64,000 bases of DNA, taken from contig NZ_JAOQKJ010000001.1 of NCBI RefSeq assembly GCF_025567405.1, positions 331,457 through 395,456 of the forward strand, written 5' to 3'. A program made the position numbers and the translations under genes. The notes beneath the pieces were generated by a model. It was not told the origin of the DNA. It saw only the letters and a list, made by a program, of their open reading frames with translations, and did no database searches. The stretch is from Suilimivivens aceti. GTDB lineage: Bacteria > Bacillota > Clostridia > Lachnospirales > Lachnospiraceae. Positions 25,392-33,773 of the stretch are shown piece by piece (positions within the stretch are counted from its first letter, which is position 1; each line of letters opens with the position of its first letter).

Positions 25392-26738
25392 TTACTGGAA
25401 ATTCTTTCCCCAGAGCTCATTCAGCTTATCATATTCAGGCTCTCCACCATTCATAACCGGCAGCATAACATAATCAAGAAGATATCCATCGAAAGAGTAA
25501 ACATCTATCTCAGCAGTTCCTGCCATTTCCTGAATCTTAGGATCCTTTGCAGGAGAAGTATAAGTCTCTACATAATCAAGATCCTGCAGGAACGCAAGAT
25601 CAGGCTGGTTTTCACCACCGTCAATCATGATTTCATTCATACCAAGTGCCAAGGCCATATTCTCACAGAAGAATGCACAAAATTCCTTTGCAAGCTCAAG
25701 GTTTTCAGAATTCTTATTAACACCCATAAACAGATCCTGCGCAATTCTCATTCTGAGCTTATTGTCCGCACTTACATCATTCTTGTAAGGGAAAGGAATA
25801 AACCCAATAGAATCAGCGGAAAGACCAAGTTCTTCTGCATGCTCCTGTGCCTGGGATAATGCCCATGTACCTGTAAATATAAATGCAGTTTTCCCTCCGC
25901 CAATGGATGTCAGTGAAGAATCCCACTGATCTGCTGTTACAACATCAGCTTCTACATATCCCTTCTTTGCAAAATCAGCCAGAATATCATCAGCTTCTCT
26001 TAAAGCACTTCCTTCAGCCCACGGAGTCTGATCTGTCAGAATCTTATTTGCATAATCATCATCACCAGACATGGTGATTGCCAGATTGTCCCAGTAACGC
26101 ATGGTCCATACAGAACCTGCATTTGTGTAAATACCCGTAATACCATTTTCTTTACACTTTTCGAGATCTGCATACAGCTCATCGAGAGTTTTGGGAACCA
26201 CGCCATCACAGTATGTATCCAAAACTGTTTTATTGTAAAGAAGTCCTTCGTATACGATACCGATCGGAATGCCATAGCTCTGGCCTTCATACTGCATATA
26301 GTCACCATAATAGTATTTTGATGCCATTTCTGTCGCATCTCCTAGAGGTGCAAAATAATTTGGCAGCTCACTTGCCAGCAGAACAGAAGGAACAAGGATT
26401 ACATCCTCATATTGTCCACCAGTCAGTCTGGTAACCTGCTGTTCATCACTTGCACCTGACAGTGTTGTAAATTTTACTTCTTTTAATTCAGGGTGAAGCT
26501 TCTTGAATTCATCCACAACAGGAACAATATTTTCTTCATAGAAATCTTCCGGATAATGGAATGCAAGAGACAAAGTAACATCTCCTGCTGCCGTACTGTC
26601 ATCTGCTGCCTCTGTTTCCTGTGTTTCTGCTGCAGTGCTGTCAGTTTCTGTTGCTGTACCGGTACTGCTTCCGCATCCGGCAAGTGTTGTCATAACCATT
26701 GCTGCAGTCATAATCGCTGCAATCCATTTTTTCTTCAT
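25392..26738 (-). CDS. Extracellular sugar-binding lipoprotein of the ABC transporter
   Basis: A solute-binding protein of about 448 residues with a lipoprotein signal ending TTLAGCGSS (Cys22 after the chosen start), then a Thr/Glu/Asp-rich linker and the two-lobed family 1 fold. ATG 26738 is preferred over 26762 because GGGAGGG precedes it and the lysine-rich signal begins there. It is the first gene of the sugar operon. The oligosaccharide specificity is not visible; the downstream GH3 and GH130 suggest beta-gluco/manno- or galacto-containing oligosaccharides. It is divergent from the AraC-GRE unit. Confidence 0.92.
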   Translation of the reverse strand: MKKKWIAAIMTAAMVMTTLAGCGSSTGTATETDSTAAETQETEAADDSTAAGDVTLSLAFHYPEDFYEENIVPVVDEFKKLHPELKEVKFTTLSGASDEQQVTRLTGGQYEDVILVPSVLLASELPNYFAPLGDATEMASKYYYGDYMQYEGQSYGIPIGIVYEGLLYNKTVLDTYCDGVVPKTLDELYADLEKCKENGITGIYTNAGSVWTMRYWDNLAITMSGDDDYANKILTDQTPWAEGSALREADDILADFAKKGYVEADVVTADQWDSSLTSIGGGKTAFIFTGTWALSQAQEHAEELGLSADSIGFIPFPYKNDVSADNKLRMRIAQDLFMGVNKNSENLELAKEFCAFFCENMALALGMNEIMIDGGENQPDLAFLQDLDYVETYTSPAKDPKIQEMAGTAEIDVYSFDGYLLDYVMLPVMNGGEPEYDKLNELWGKNFQ

Positions 26739-26932
26739 TATGATGCCCTCCCTTTGGTTCATTTTTATTTGGATTGACTTTATTAAACACCATATCAGTC
26801 CCTTTTTCCTCTTTCATGTTGACTATGTTTTATGGTATATTGATCTTTCCTTTTTTTGAATTTCCTATTGATAATTTTTATGTGAACACTTATTTTATAG
26901 GTAATCTTTTTTATTGAAGGAGAGAATGATTC

Positions 26933-27769
26933 ATGCTACCTATCTTTCTGAAACTTGCAAAAGAAGAATATGATTTTGGTCCCCGTGCCCTGTACCAGAC
27001 AAGTGTTGCTGATACTTTTCCAGATCATTATCATGATTTTTATGAGGTCTTTCTGGTAACTTATGGCAAAGCTGTTCACAGCATCAATAATTCCCAGCAG
27101 CTCCTGTCCCAGGGAAGTCTTGTCTTTATACGCCCTAATGATGTCCACAGCTACGCTGCCATTAACTATTTTGATTTCAAGATCATTAACATCGGGTATT
27201 ATATAAGTGAAATCGCCCCCGTTCTTTCATACCTTGGCATTTCCCCTTCTGTCATTGACTCTCCTCTGCTTCCTATTCACCTTAAAATAGAAGGAAAACA
27301 GTTTGATCATCTGCGTGATATGCTTTTAGAGCTCGCTTCCCTGTACCCCAGTCAAAAATGCCGCCCCTTATTCCGTTCCTTCGCTTCTGAGCTCTATTAT
27401 CCTCTGCTTGGCGCAGAAACAGAATTTGTCCATACAAGAACTCAGCTGATTCCGGACTGGCTCTACAAGCTGGATATTGAAATGAGCAAACGTCACAATT
27501 ATATCCAGGGGCTCCAAAGGCTCATGGAATTATGCAACTATTCCCAGGCCCACGTGATCCGCTCCTTTCAGAAGTATTATAAAATGTCTCCCACGGAGTA
27601 TATCAACAGTAAGCGTATGGTATATGCCTGTGAGCTGATCCTTTCTAATAAGTACAGCATTACTGAGATCTGTTATCAGTGCGGATTTAATAATCTGAGT
27701 CATTTCTATAATGTATTTCACTCTATTTATCACTGCACTCCAAAGGATTTTGCCGCAAGGCATATGTAA
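26933..27769 (+). CDS. AraC family regulator next to the glycyl radical enzyme
   Basis: A 278-residue regulator. The N-terminal cupin domain contains FPDHYHDFYEVFLVTYG (metal/sugar-binding barrel pattern). The C-terminal HTH part reads LQRLMELCNYSQAHVIRSFQKYYKMSPTEYI, then SITEICYQCGFNNLSHFYNVFHSIYHCTPKDF. The start has AAGGAGAG eight bases upstream. Its position, 141 bases upstream of the GRE gene and divergent from the sugar ABC operon, lets it control either or both. The octamer TAACAGAA occurs three times between its stop and the GRE start. Confidence 0.93.
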   Translation: MLPIFLKLAKEEYDFGPRALYQTSVADTFPDHYHDFYEVFLVTYGKAVHSINNSQQLLSQGSLVFIRPNDVHSYAAINYFDFKIINIGYYISEIAPVLSYLGISPSVIDSPLLPIHLKIEGKQFDHLRDMLLELASLYPSQKCRPLFRSFASELYYPLLGAETEFVHTRTQLIPDWLYKLDIEMSKRHNYIQGLQRLMELCNYSQAHVIRSFQKYYKMSPTEYINSKRMVYACELILSNKYSITEICYQCGFNNLSHFYNVFHSIYHCTPKDFAARHM

Positions 27770-27887
27770 CAGAACTTATCAATACAGCATAATAAAAAGC
27801 GCATAGAGTAAAGGTGAATTTTTTACTTCTGTTATACACTGAAATCAGTCTCATTAATCTATTTTTCAGAACTGCAGGATAACAGAA
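27767..27887 (+). promoter_or_regulatory. Threefold TAACAGAA element upstream of the glycyl radical enzyme
   Basis: TAACAGAA occurs at 27767-27774 (overlapping the AraC stop), inverted as TTCTGTTA at 27827-27834, and direct again at 27880-27887. The second and third extend to the 9-base inverted pair TTCTGTTAT/ATAACAGAA. They are candidate binding sites for the adjacent AraC protein. No good -35 is seen, which fits activation. Confidence 0.45.
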
Positions 27888-27910
27888 TTATATGACAGGA
27901 GATCTATACA

Positions 27911-30145
27911 ATGAATAGAAAACATATCCAAGATACCTTTGATTATTTTTTACATTTTACCGAAATTTACCGCACAAATGAGAACAAGTATCTCCGGGAG
28001 GCACGCATACTGAAGCTTCAGATTCCGCACATTCTACAGGATTTCCAGAAGGGAGATCTTCTTGCTGGCAGTATTCACCACACCTTTATTGGCTTCAGTC
28101 CGCAATATGGCGGCAAATACATTTACTTTTTTGAAGAGGATCAGGCAAGAAAACTTCTTGACGATAATAGGGAATTCCTGTCCCGGATTGATGAAATAGA
28201 AGCTGCCATTGCTTACTGGCATACAGAACGTACTCTGTACAAGCTGAATGATCGTTTTGCATCAAAGCATGGTCATCTCGATCCATATCAAAAGGCTGTA
28301 CACAGACTGGGGGAAGAAGGGCGCCTTGGCGTTTCCAGCATTCCTGATGGCCGTCTTGCCCTCACCATACCCGATCTGGACAAGCTTCTTCAGCTTGGAC
28401 TTCACCATCTTTATGAGGAAGTTGCACTGAAGGACCAGACAGATCCTTTTATCCAGGCTCTGCTGATCACGATTACTACAGTTGAGGATGCCATTGATTT
28501 CTACAAATATCAGCTCTGCAGCCTTTTGGAAAAGGATCCCGATAATACAGAGCTGCGCCGTATTTACGCTGACCTCAGCCGCATCCGTTATCAGAAACCA
28601 AATACTTTTTTAGAAGCCCTGCAGCTTTTCTGGATCTATGCTGTGATATCTGACCTGATGAATTATGGCCGTATGGATATTTATCTTGGCGATTTCTATG
28701 CTGCAGATCTTCAGCAGGGCATTATTGATGAAGAAACAGCTATCAGCTATCTTACTGATCTTTATGGAAAGATCAGGCGAATCGGCAAGATCCATGACGC
28801 CCGCATCATCCTTGGTGGTCTTGGACGAAGAAATCCCCAGAATGCAGATCAGCTTGCTCTTCTCCTTATGGAAACCACCAGGCGGACAAAAGAGGTTATC
28901 CCACAATTGACATTACGATGCTACGAGGGTATGAACCAGACTGTTTTTGACAAAGCCCTTCAGGTAAATGCCGAAGGCTGCTCCTTTCCGATCCTGTACA
29001 GTGACGATACCAATATTCCCGCTATCCAGAAAGCCTTTCAGGTAAATCTGGACGATGCCATGAGCTATATTCCGGCCGGCTGTGGTGAATATATTCTGGA
29101 GGGACGGAGTGTGGGGACTCCAAACAGCTCCCTGAATCTGTTGAAAGCACTGGAGCTTGCCCTTCATCACGGCAGAGATATGTATTATCAGGTACAGGCC
29201 GGTCCCGACACTGGTGCTGTAGAGGATTTTGCAACCTTTGAAGATCTCTGGGATGCCTTTACTGCACAGATAGATCCTGAGCTTACTCTTGTAGCCTTTG
29301 CAGAAAAAGACTGTTACGATATCATTGCCGAAAATGCCGGGTGTCTTCATCTGAGTCTTTTGATGCACGACTGTCTGGAAAAAGGTAAACCTCTTTTAGA
29401 AGGTGGTGTCCGCTATTTTCACGGCATGACTGAAATCATGGGTATGATATCTGCCGCTGACAGTCTTACTGCAATCAAAACCCTTGTTTATGACAGGCAG
29501 ATCATGAGTTTAAAACAGCTTGTAAGTATACTGGATGCCAATTTTGAAGGCTATGAAAAGGAGCGCAGGCTTATGCAGTCCTGCCCCAAGTACGGAAACG
29601 ACAATGATGAAGCCGACCGCATGGCAATCCGTGTCTTTAACTATATCGCAAAGGCCAGCCTCGCCCTTACAGATCAGACCGGCCTTGATAAATACATGAT
29701 GGTCAGTGTCAATAATAGCGAAAGCGCTGTCTGGGGCAATGTCACCATGGCATCTGCCTGTGGAAGGAAAAATGGAGAAGCTCTTGCCAATGCCAACGGG
29801 GCTTCTATTGGCTGTGACAGAAGTGGTGCCACCGCACTTTTAAATTCCATGCGCAAATTTGATCACTCACTGCATGCCGGCGTGATTAATAACATCCGTT
29901 TTACAAAAGAACTGTTTACAGACCAGTTTGATAAAATGAAACAGCTTATCCAGGCATTTTTCATGAATAATGGCAGTCAGCTGAATCTGATGGTAATTGG
30001 AAAGGATGACTTGATCAAAGCCAAGGAGCATCCCGAGAAATATCAGAACCTGATTGTCAGGATCGGTGGCTTCAGTGCCCGCTTTGTAGAACTGGATCCC
30101 ATTGTACAGGAAGAAATTATCAGACGTACTACGTTTGCTTCCTAG
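27911..30145 (+). CDS. Glycyl radical enzyme of unknown substrate (PFL/dehydratase superfamily)
   Basis: A 744-residue glycyl radical enzyme. The radical site is RIGGFSARF near the C-terminus with Gly720 as the likely radical residue. The active-site thiyl cysteine is Cys391 in AGCGEYILEG, followed two residues on by Glu393. This CxE pattern belongs to the dehydratase/lyase group; pyruvate formate-lyase has adjacent cysteines. The CPKYGNDNDEADRMA motif is present. The usual GRKAGEPL...P loop is altered to GRKNGEALANANGASIG. The protein is shorter than choline, glycerol or propanediol GREs (about 790-850). AGGAG precedes the start, and the activase follows after 13 bases. It is oxygen-sensitive, probably cytoplasmic; with no shell genes nearby, microcompartment encapsulation is not supported. 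The substrate is unknown; the sugar-locus context suggests a polyol, anhydrosugar or deoxysugar. Confidence 0.9.
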   Translation: MNRKHIQDTFDYFLHFTEIYRTNENKYLREARILKLQIPHILQDFQKGDLLAGSIHHTFIGFSPQYGGKYIYFFEEDQARKLLDDNREFLSRIDEIEAAIAYWHTERTLYKLNDRFASKHGHLDPYQKAVHRLGEEGRLGVSSIPDGRLALTIPDLDKLLQLGLHHLYEEVALKDQTDPFIQALLITITTVEDAIDFYKYQLCSLLEKDPDNTELRRIYADLSRIRYQKPNTFLEALQLFWIYAVISDLMNYGRMDIYLGDFYAADLQQGIIDEETAISYLTDLYGKIRRIGKIHDARIILGGLGRRNPQNADQLALLLMETTRRTKEVIPQLTLRCYEGMNQTVFDKALQVNAEGCSFPILYSDDTNIPAIQKAFQVNLDDAMSYIPAGCGEYILEGRSVGTPNSSLNLLKALELALHHGRDMYYQVQAGPDTGAVEDFATFEDLWDAFTAQIDPELTLVAFAEKDCYDIIAENAGCLHLSLLMHDCLEKGKPLLEGGVRYFHGMTEIMGMISAADSLTAIKTLVYDRQIMSLKQLVSILDANFEGYEKERRLMQSCPKYGNDNDEADRMAIRVFNYIAKASLALTDQTGLDKYMMVSVNNSESAVWGNVTMASACGRKNGEALANANGASIGCDRSGATALLNSMRKFDHSLHAGVINNIRFTKELFTDQFDKMKQLIQAFFMNNGSQLNLMVIGKDDLIKAKEHPEKYQNLIVRIGGFSARFVELDPIVQEEIIRRTTFAS

Positions 30146-30158
30146 ATTGTGAGGAAAT

Positions 30159-31043
30159 ATGGGTATTATTTTTGATATACAGAAATTCTGTCTCCACGAT
30201 GGTCCTGGGATCCGCACCACTGTTTTTCTAAAGGGCTGCAACATTCGCTGTCTCTGGTGTCATAATCCGGAATCGTTCCAAAAGCAGCCGGAACTTTCCT
30301 ACACAGCTTCCAACTGCATTGGCTGTGAGCGCTGTACTACTGTATGTCCGGTTCATGCACACTCTTTTGATGAAAACGGACATCATATAGACCGTTCTCT
30401 GTGTACTGCCTGTGGCACCTGCGTACAGGAATGCCTAACAAATGCCCTGAAGATTTTCGGCATGGAACGCAGTGTACAGGATATCCTTTCAGAAGTGGTA
30501 AAGGACCGGCCTTATTTTGAACAGAGCGGTGGCGGCATCACAATCTCTGGCGGAGAACCTACTACGCAGTACGATTTTCTGCTTGAGCTTCTCACCGAAG
30601 CAAAGAAAGAAAATCTGCACATCTGTCTGGAAACCAATGGCATCGTTGCACCGGCACGATTTCGGGAGCTTACCCGTTATGTGGATCTGTTCCTGCTGGA
30701 CTATAAAGCTACTGGTGCTGGACTCCACAGGCGGCTGACAGGTGTTGATAATCACCTCATGCTGGAGAACCTTGCATATATGAATGAGATCCATCATCCT
30801 CTCATTCTCCGCTGCCCCATTATTCCCGGCTGTAACGATACAGAAGAGCATTTTTCTGCTATACGTCATTTACAGGAATCCTACTCCTGTATCCAATCCT
30901 GTGAGATCATGCCCTATCACTCCCTTGGCAGCTCCAAATGGGAACAGCTTGGCAGGGATTATTCCCTTTCTGACCTTCCTGATGCCAGTATGGAGCAGAA
31001 GGCTTTCTGGAACTATGCTGCCAGCAATCCATCTATGTGCTGA
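30159..31043 (+). CDS. Glycyl radical enzyme activase (radical SAM, two extra [4Fe-4S] clusters)
   Basis: Generates the glycyl radical on the upstream enzyme by reductive cleavage of S-adenosylmethionine. The 294-residue protein has the activase start FDIQKFCLHDGPGIRTTVFLKGC. The radical SAM cluster ligands are Cys27, Cys31 and Cys34 (CNIRCLWC). An inserted bacterial ferredoxin domain has Cys53/56/59/63 and Cys82/85/88/92 for two more clusters. GGGITISGGEPTTQ is the SAM-binding region. The inserted ferredoxin domain is typical of activases for dehydratase-type GREs and absent from classical PflA, in line with the CxE motif of the partner. It ends just before a clear terminator. Confidence 0.94.
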   Translation: MGIIFDIQKFCLHDGPGIRTTVFLKGCNIRCLWCHNPESFQKQPELSYTASNCIGCERCTTVCPVHAHSFDENGHHIDRSLCTACGTCVQECLTNALKIFGMERSVQDILSEVVKDRPYFEQSGGGITISGGEPTTQYDFLLELLTEAKKENLHICLETNGIVAPARFRELTRYVDLFLLDYKATGAGLHRRLTGVDNHLMLENLAYMNEIHHPLILRCPIIPGCNDTEEHFSAIRHLQESYSCIQSCEIMPYHSLGSSKWEQLGRDYSLSDLPDASMEQKAFWNYAASNPSMC

Positions 31044-31052
31044 CAGATTATC

Positions 31053-31098
31053 ATGGACAGTCAGTCACGATCTGGCTGTCCATCAGGTTTATTTTTTC
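31053..31098 (+). terminator. Terminator of the GRE-activase operon
   Basis: ATGGACAG (31053-31060) pairs with CTGTCCAT (31076-31083), with an inner CAG/CTG, followed by a T-rich tract TTTATTTTTTCC. It lies 9 bases after the activase stop and ends the GRE unit. Confidence 0.8.
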
Positions 31099-31101
31099 CT
31101 C

Positions 31102-31130
31102 TTGTTATTCTTCTCCTTATTCTTTATACT
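31102..31130 (+). promoter_or_regulatory. Promoter of the lipoprotein gene
   Basis: TTGTTA (31102-31107), 17-base spacer, TATACT (31125-31130), directly downstream of the GRE terminator. Confidence 0.6.
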
Positions 31131-31170
31131 GTTATTAAAAAGCTTTTCGCAGGAGATTAACAAAATTATT

Positions 31171-31836
31171 ATGAAACATTACTATAAATATTTTCTTCCG
31201 TTCTTCCTCATTCTGGCATTCCTTGTTACTTTCCTTACAGGCTGTGCTCCCTCCGCTGAGATGCTTGCGGCCGCACAGGATAAATATACAGAACTTGTAC
31301 AGATCCATAATGAAGTAGTAGAAGTCCATAAGGAAGTAGATGATACCTCCTATGATGATGCTCTTTCCGTCCTGCAGGATGACCTGAATACCATACAGTC
31401 CTATAACCTGAAAGACATGTCAGAGGAGGAGATCACCCTGCTGATGTCCACAATGGATACGCTGATCGCATCCTATCAGGATTATCTTGCACAGCTTGGA
31501 AATACAAAAAAAGAAGAGGATGCCGCCGAACTGACAGCTATTCCTCTTTCTCTGACCAATAATACTTCTTTTTCCTTCGATCTGATCTCCCTCTATCAGA
31601 AGGACAGTGCAGGAGCCCGTATCAATATCCTCTCCGGACTTGAAAGTCTTTCTCCGACCCAGTCCCTGACAGGACTCCAGATCAAACGAAATGCAGAAAA
31701 CACACCCTGGATGCTTACACTGGAAACCACAGAAGGGGTTACCTACGATATCGAGCTTCCTGTGGAAACCTACACTGAAGATGGTGTCCACCTTTATCTG
31801 GCCTATGATTCCGAAACCGGCAGCATCACCGTCTGA
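31171..31836 (+). CDS. Lipoprotein with helical domain, unknown function
   Basis: A 221-residue secreted lipoprotein. The N-terminal signal (YYKYFLPFFLILAFLVTF) ends at the lipobox LTGC. Then comes a charged, probably coiled-coil segment (residues about 30-105, rich in heptad-like QDKYTELVQIHNEVVEVH) and a beta-rich C-terminal half with NNTSFSFDLISLYQKDSAGA, which resembles small extracellular beta-sandwich domains. I do not recognise a named family. AGGAG lies 15 bases from ATG 31171, longer than usual. A frame extends upstream to 30784 but overlaps the activase and terminator and is not used. It has its own promoter and terminator, so it is probably independent of the GRE operon. Confidence 0.75.
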   Translation: MKHYYKYFLPFFLILAFLVTFLTGCAPSAEMLAAAQDKYTELVQIHNEVVEVHKEVDDTSYDDALSVLQDDLNTIQSYNLKDMSEEEITLLMSTMDTLIASYQDYLAQLGNTKKEEDAAELTAIPLSLTNNTSFSFDLISLYQKDSAGARINILSGLESLSPTQSLTGLQIKRNAENTPWMLTLETTEGVTYDIELPVETYTEDGVHLYLAYDSETGSITV

Positions 31837-31851
31837 CCGGTTTCCTTTTTA
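31813..31851 (+). terminator. Terminator with the lipoprotein stop codon in its loop
   Basis: GAAACCGG (31813-31820) pairs with CCGGTTTC (31837-31844) and is followed by CTTTTTAT. The 16-base loop contains the TGA stop (31834-31836). Confidence 0.75.
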
Positions 31852-31918
31852 TCTGCAGCTTATGCCTCTTCATCCGTGGCCGGACTCTGACACCGCCTGT
31901 TTCTTCTGCTGTCCTCCA

Positions 31919-33409
31919 CTACACCATGGTCTTCAATAGTTCTACTTCTTTCTTGGTCTCATCCAGCATGTCGCTGATCTGCTTGGTTCCCTGGATCATA
32001 CCATCTGTCAGGGTTCTTGTATTCTCGATATTTGCCAGCAGCTCTTCACTGAATGCACTTAAGTTCTCCACGTACTGTACGATCTCATGGTTGCTGTCCT
32101 TGACCTGACCCATACCGGTAGTCTGTTCTGCCATGTCAGCTGAAACCTGGTCAATGTCCTTTTTGATCCTTGCAAAGGCCTCACCTGTCTTCTCCACAAG
32201 CTCTGCCTGCGCCTTATTCGTCTCCACAAGGCTGCCTACACTTCTTCCGGCAGCATCTGCCTGCTCTGTAAGCTGTGCCAAAATGTCCTTGATCTGCTGG
32301 GTTGCCTGCTCTGTGCCTGCTGCCAGATTCTTGATCTCATCTGCAACTACCGCAAAGCCCTTGCCAGCTTCGCCTGCATGTGCAGCCTCTATACTTGCGT
32401 TGAGCGCAAGAAGCGTGGTCTGTGTCGTGATACCGGCGATCATCTGCAGGATCTTATTGGCTTCCTCGATCTGTTCAAGCAATGTGTTCATGGTCGCACT
32501 GACTTCGCCGCCCGCACTCTCTGTCTGAGCTGACGCTGCCCGGAGCTGTCCGATATCCTGATTGCCTTCTTCCGTGATCTTCAGTGTGGTCTGGAATTTC
32601 TCACTGATCCTGTCCGAAATCTGTACTGCATTGTCCGTCTGCACACCGATATTTTCTGTCATTTCAAGCTGCTTCTGGATCGTCTGTGCCAGGTCATTGG
32701 CTCCGGTCACGATCTCTTCGATCGCATTTTTGCTGTTTTCACCCTGGGACTCCATATCCTTGGACTGCGCATCAATAGCAGTGATCTTTTCGATCAGCTC
32801 ACCGGTGGTGGAAGTCATATTCTCCAGGATCTCCCCGGTATGCTCTTTTTCCTCAGAAATCTGCGCCATCTTGAAATTGCTGATCCTCTCCAGATTTCTG
32901 GAGGATACGATACAGAACACATCCACAAGAAGCACTGCTGCCAGGGCAATTTCATAATTGATGATGGAACTGCTGTCTGCCCTGCCGTTTCCCACTTCTT
33001 CCACAATATAAAATACATTGATAGCAACTGACAGTGATCCGGCTCCAAGACTGAACTTTCCATTCTGGAAAAGTGTGATCGCCGTCAGCATGGGAAGAAT
33101 GTAAACAAATGCGATGATACTGTCTGATGTAAACATTGCATAGGCATACAGGATCAGGTAACCGCCCATTCCTATGTATTTGATCGCTGCACTTTCCTTA
33201 TTCTTCACAAAATACAGGATCATGCATGCAAGAAACGGGATCATCATAATGGTACAGAATACCGCCAGATAACCAGGTGTCCTGTTACCCTTGATGTACT
33301 CCCCGATATACGCCAGAAGCAGAATGCCGATCACGGATCCGTAACATACCAGAAACCTCTGATTTACAAGCTGCTTCTCACTGAATGCATGCTTTTCTTT
33401 TAAACTCAT
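31919..33409 (-). CDS. Methyl-accepting chemotaxis protein without periplasmic sensor
   Basis: A 496-residue chemoreceptor-like signal transducer. Residues about 20-170 form six hydrophobic helices with no large extracellular loop. No HAMP domain is apparent. The C-terminal signalling domain is a long coiled coil with the hairpin-tip sequence containing LLALNASIEAAHAGEAGKGFAVVADEI, which docks CheA and CheW. A membrane-embedded sensor of this kind may detect lipophilic or energy-state signals. It is monocistronic with a near-consensus promoter upstream, and convergent with the lipoprotein gene. Confidence 0.92.
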   Translation of the reverse strand: MSLKEKHAFSEKQLVNQRFLVCYGSVIGILLLAYIGEYIKGNRTPGYLAVFCTIMMIPFLACMILYFVKNKESAAIKYIGMGGYLILYAYAMFTSDSIIAFVYILPMLTAITLFQNGKFSLGAGSLSVAINVFYIVEEVGNGRADSSSIINYEIALAAVLLVDVFCIVSSRNLERISNFKMAQISEEKEHTGEILENMTSTTGELIEKITAIDAQSKDMESQGENSKNAIEEIVTGANDLAQTIQKQLEMTENIGVQTDNAVQISDRISEKFQTTLKITEEGNQDIGQLRAASAQTESAGGEVSATMNTLLEQIEEANKILQMIAGITTQTTLLALNASIEAAHAGEAGKGFAVVADEIKNLAAGTEQATQQIKDILAQLTEQADAAGRSVGSLVETNKAQAELVEKTGEAFARIKKDIDQVSADMAEQTTGMGQVKDSNHEIVQYVENLSAFSEELLANIENTRTLTDGMIQGTKQISDMLDETKKEVELLKTMV

Positions 33410-33445
33410 TTTTAACCCATCCCCTTTGAAATTTTAGTTATCTCT

Positions 33446-33474
33446 ATTGTAAGAACATCGTACCCTTATGTCAA
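33446..33474 (-). promoter_or_regulatory. Promoter of the chemoreceptor gene
   Basis: TTGACA (33469-33474) and TACAAT (33446-33451) on the minus strand, 17-base spacer. The GGGGATGGG ribosome-binding region and the start codon lie about 40 bases downstream. Confidence 0.75.
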
Positions 33475-33525
33475 TTTTTCTGTACCTTTTTCCTATAATC
33501 TACAATCTTTTATTCAATTTTTTCG

Positions 33526-33554
33526 TTGACTTTCAGGTTCTTCTGTGGTATGAT
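33526..33554 (+). promoter_or_regulatory. Promoter of tRNA-Gly
   Basis: TTGACT (33526-33531), 17-base spacer, TATGAT (33549-33554), 40 bases before the tRNA. Confidence 0.7.
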
Positions 33555-33593
33555 AACATCTGTTCGTGAGAATTGTAATAACATATCTGATAT

Positions 33594-33664
33594 GCGGGTG
33601 TAGTTCAATGGTAGAACACCAGCCTTCCAAGCTGGATACGTGGGTTCGATTCCCATCACCCGCT
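33594..33664 (+). tRNA. tRNA-Gly(TCC)
   Basis: 71-nt cloverleaf. The acceptor arms GCGGGTG/CACCCGC pair perfectly, the D-arm holds GTTCAATGGTAGAAC, the anticodon loop CTTCCAA gives TCC, and the T-loop is TTCGATT. No 3' CCA is encoded. It is a single gene with its own promoter. Confidence 0.96.
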
Positions 33665-33773
33665 CTTTGCATGCACTTTTTTATCCTGATACCCATATAC
33701 ATTCAGCAGGTATTCATGGCGCTCCCGGCGCATTTGTTTACTCTGCACCATCCAAAAGAAAGGAAGCATTCCT

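Noticed and set aside
26739..26932. Divergent promoters between the binding-protein and AraC genes
   Set aside because: Several TTGACT and AT-rich hexamers occur, but none pair at a 16-18 base spacing with a convincing -10, so no specific site is claimed.
27911..30145. Pyruvate formate-lyase (pflB) as the identity of the glycyl radical enzyme
   Set aside because: It has a single active-site Cys in a CxE motif instead of adjacent Cys-Cys, and its activase has the extra ferredoxin domain.
30784..31170. Long N-terminal extension of the lipoprotein frame
   Set aside because: It overlaps the activase in another frame and crosses the GRE terminator. The lipoprotein signal clearly starts at 31171.
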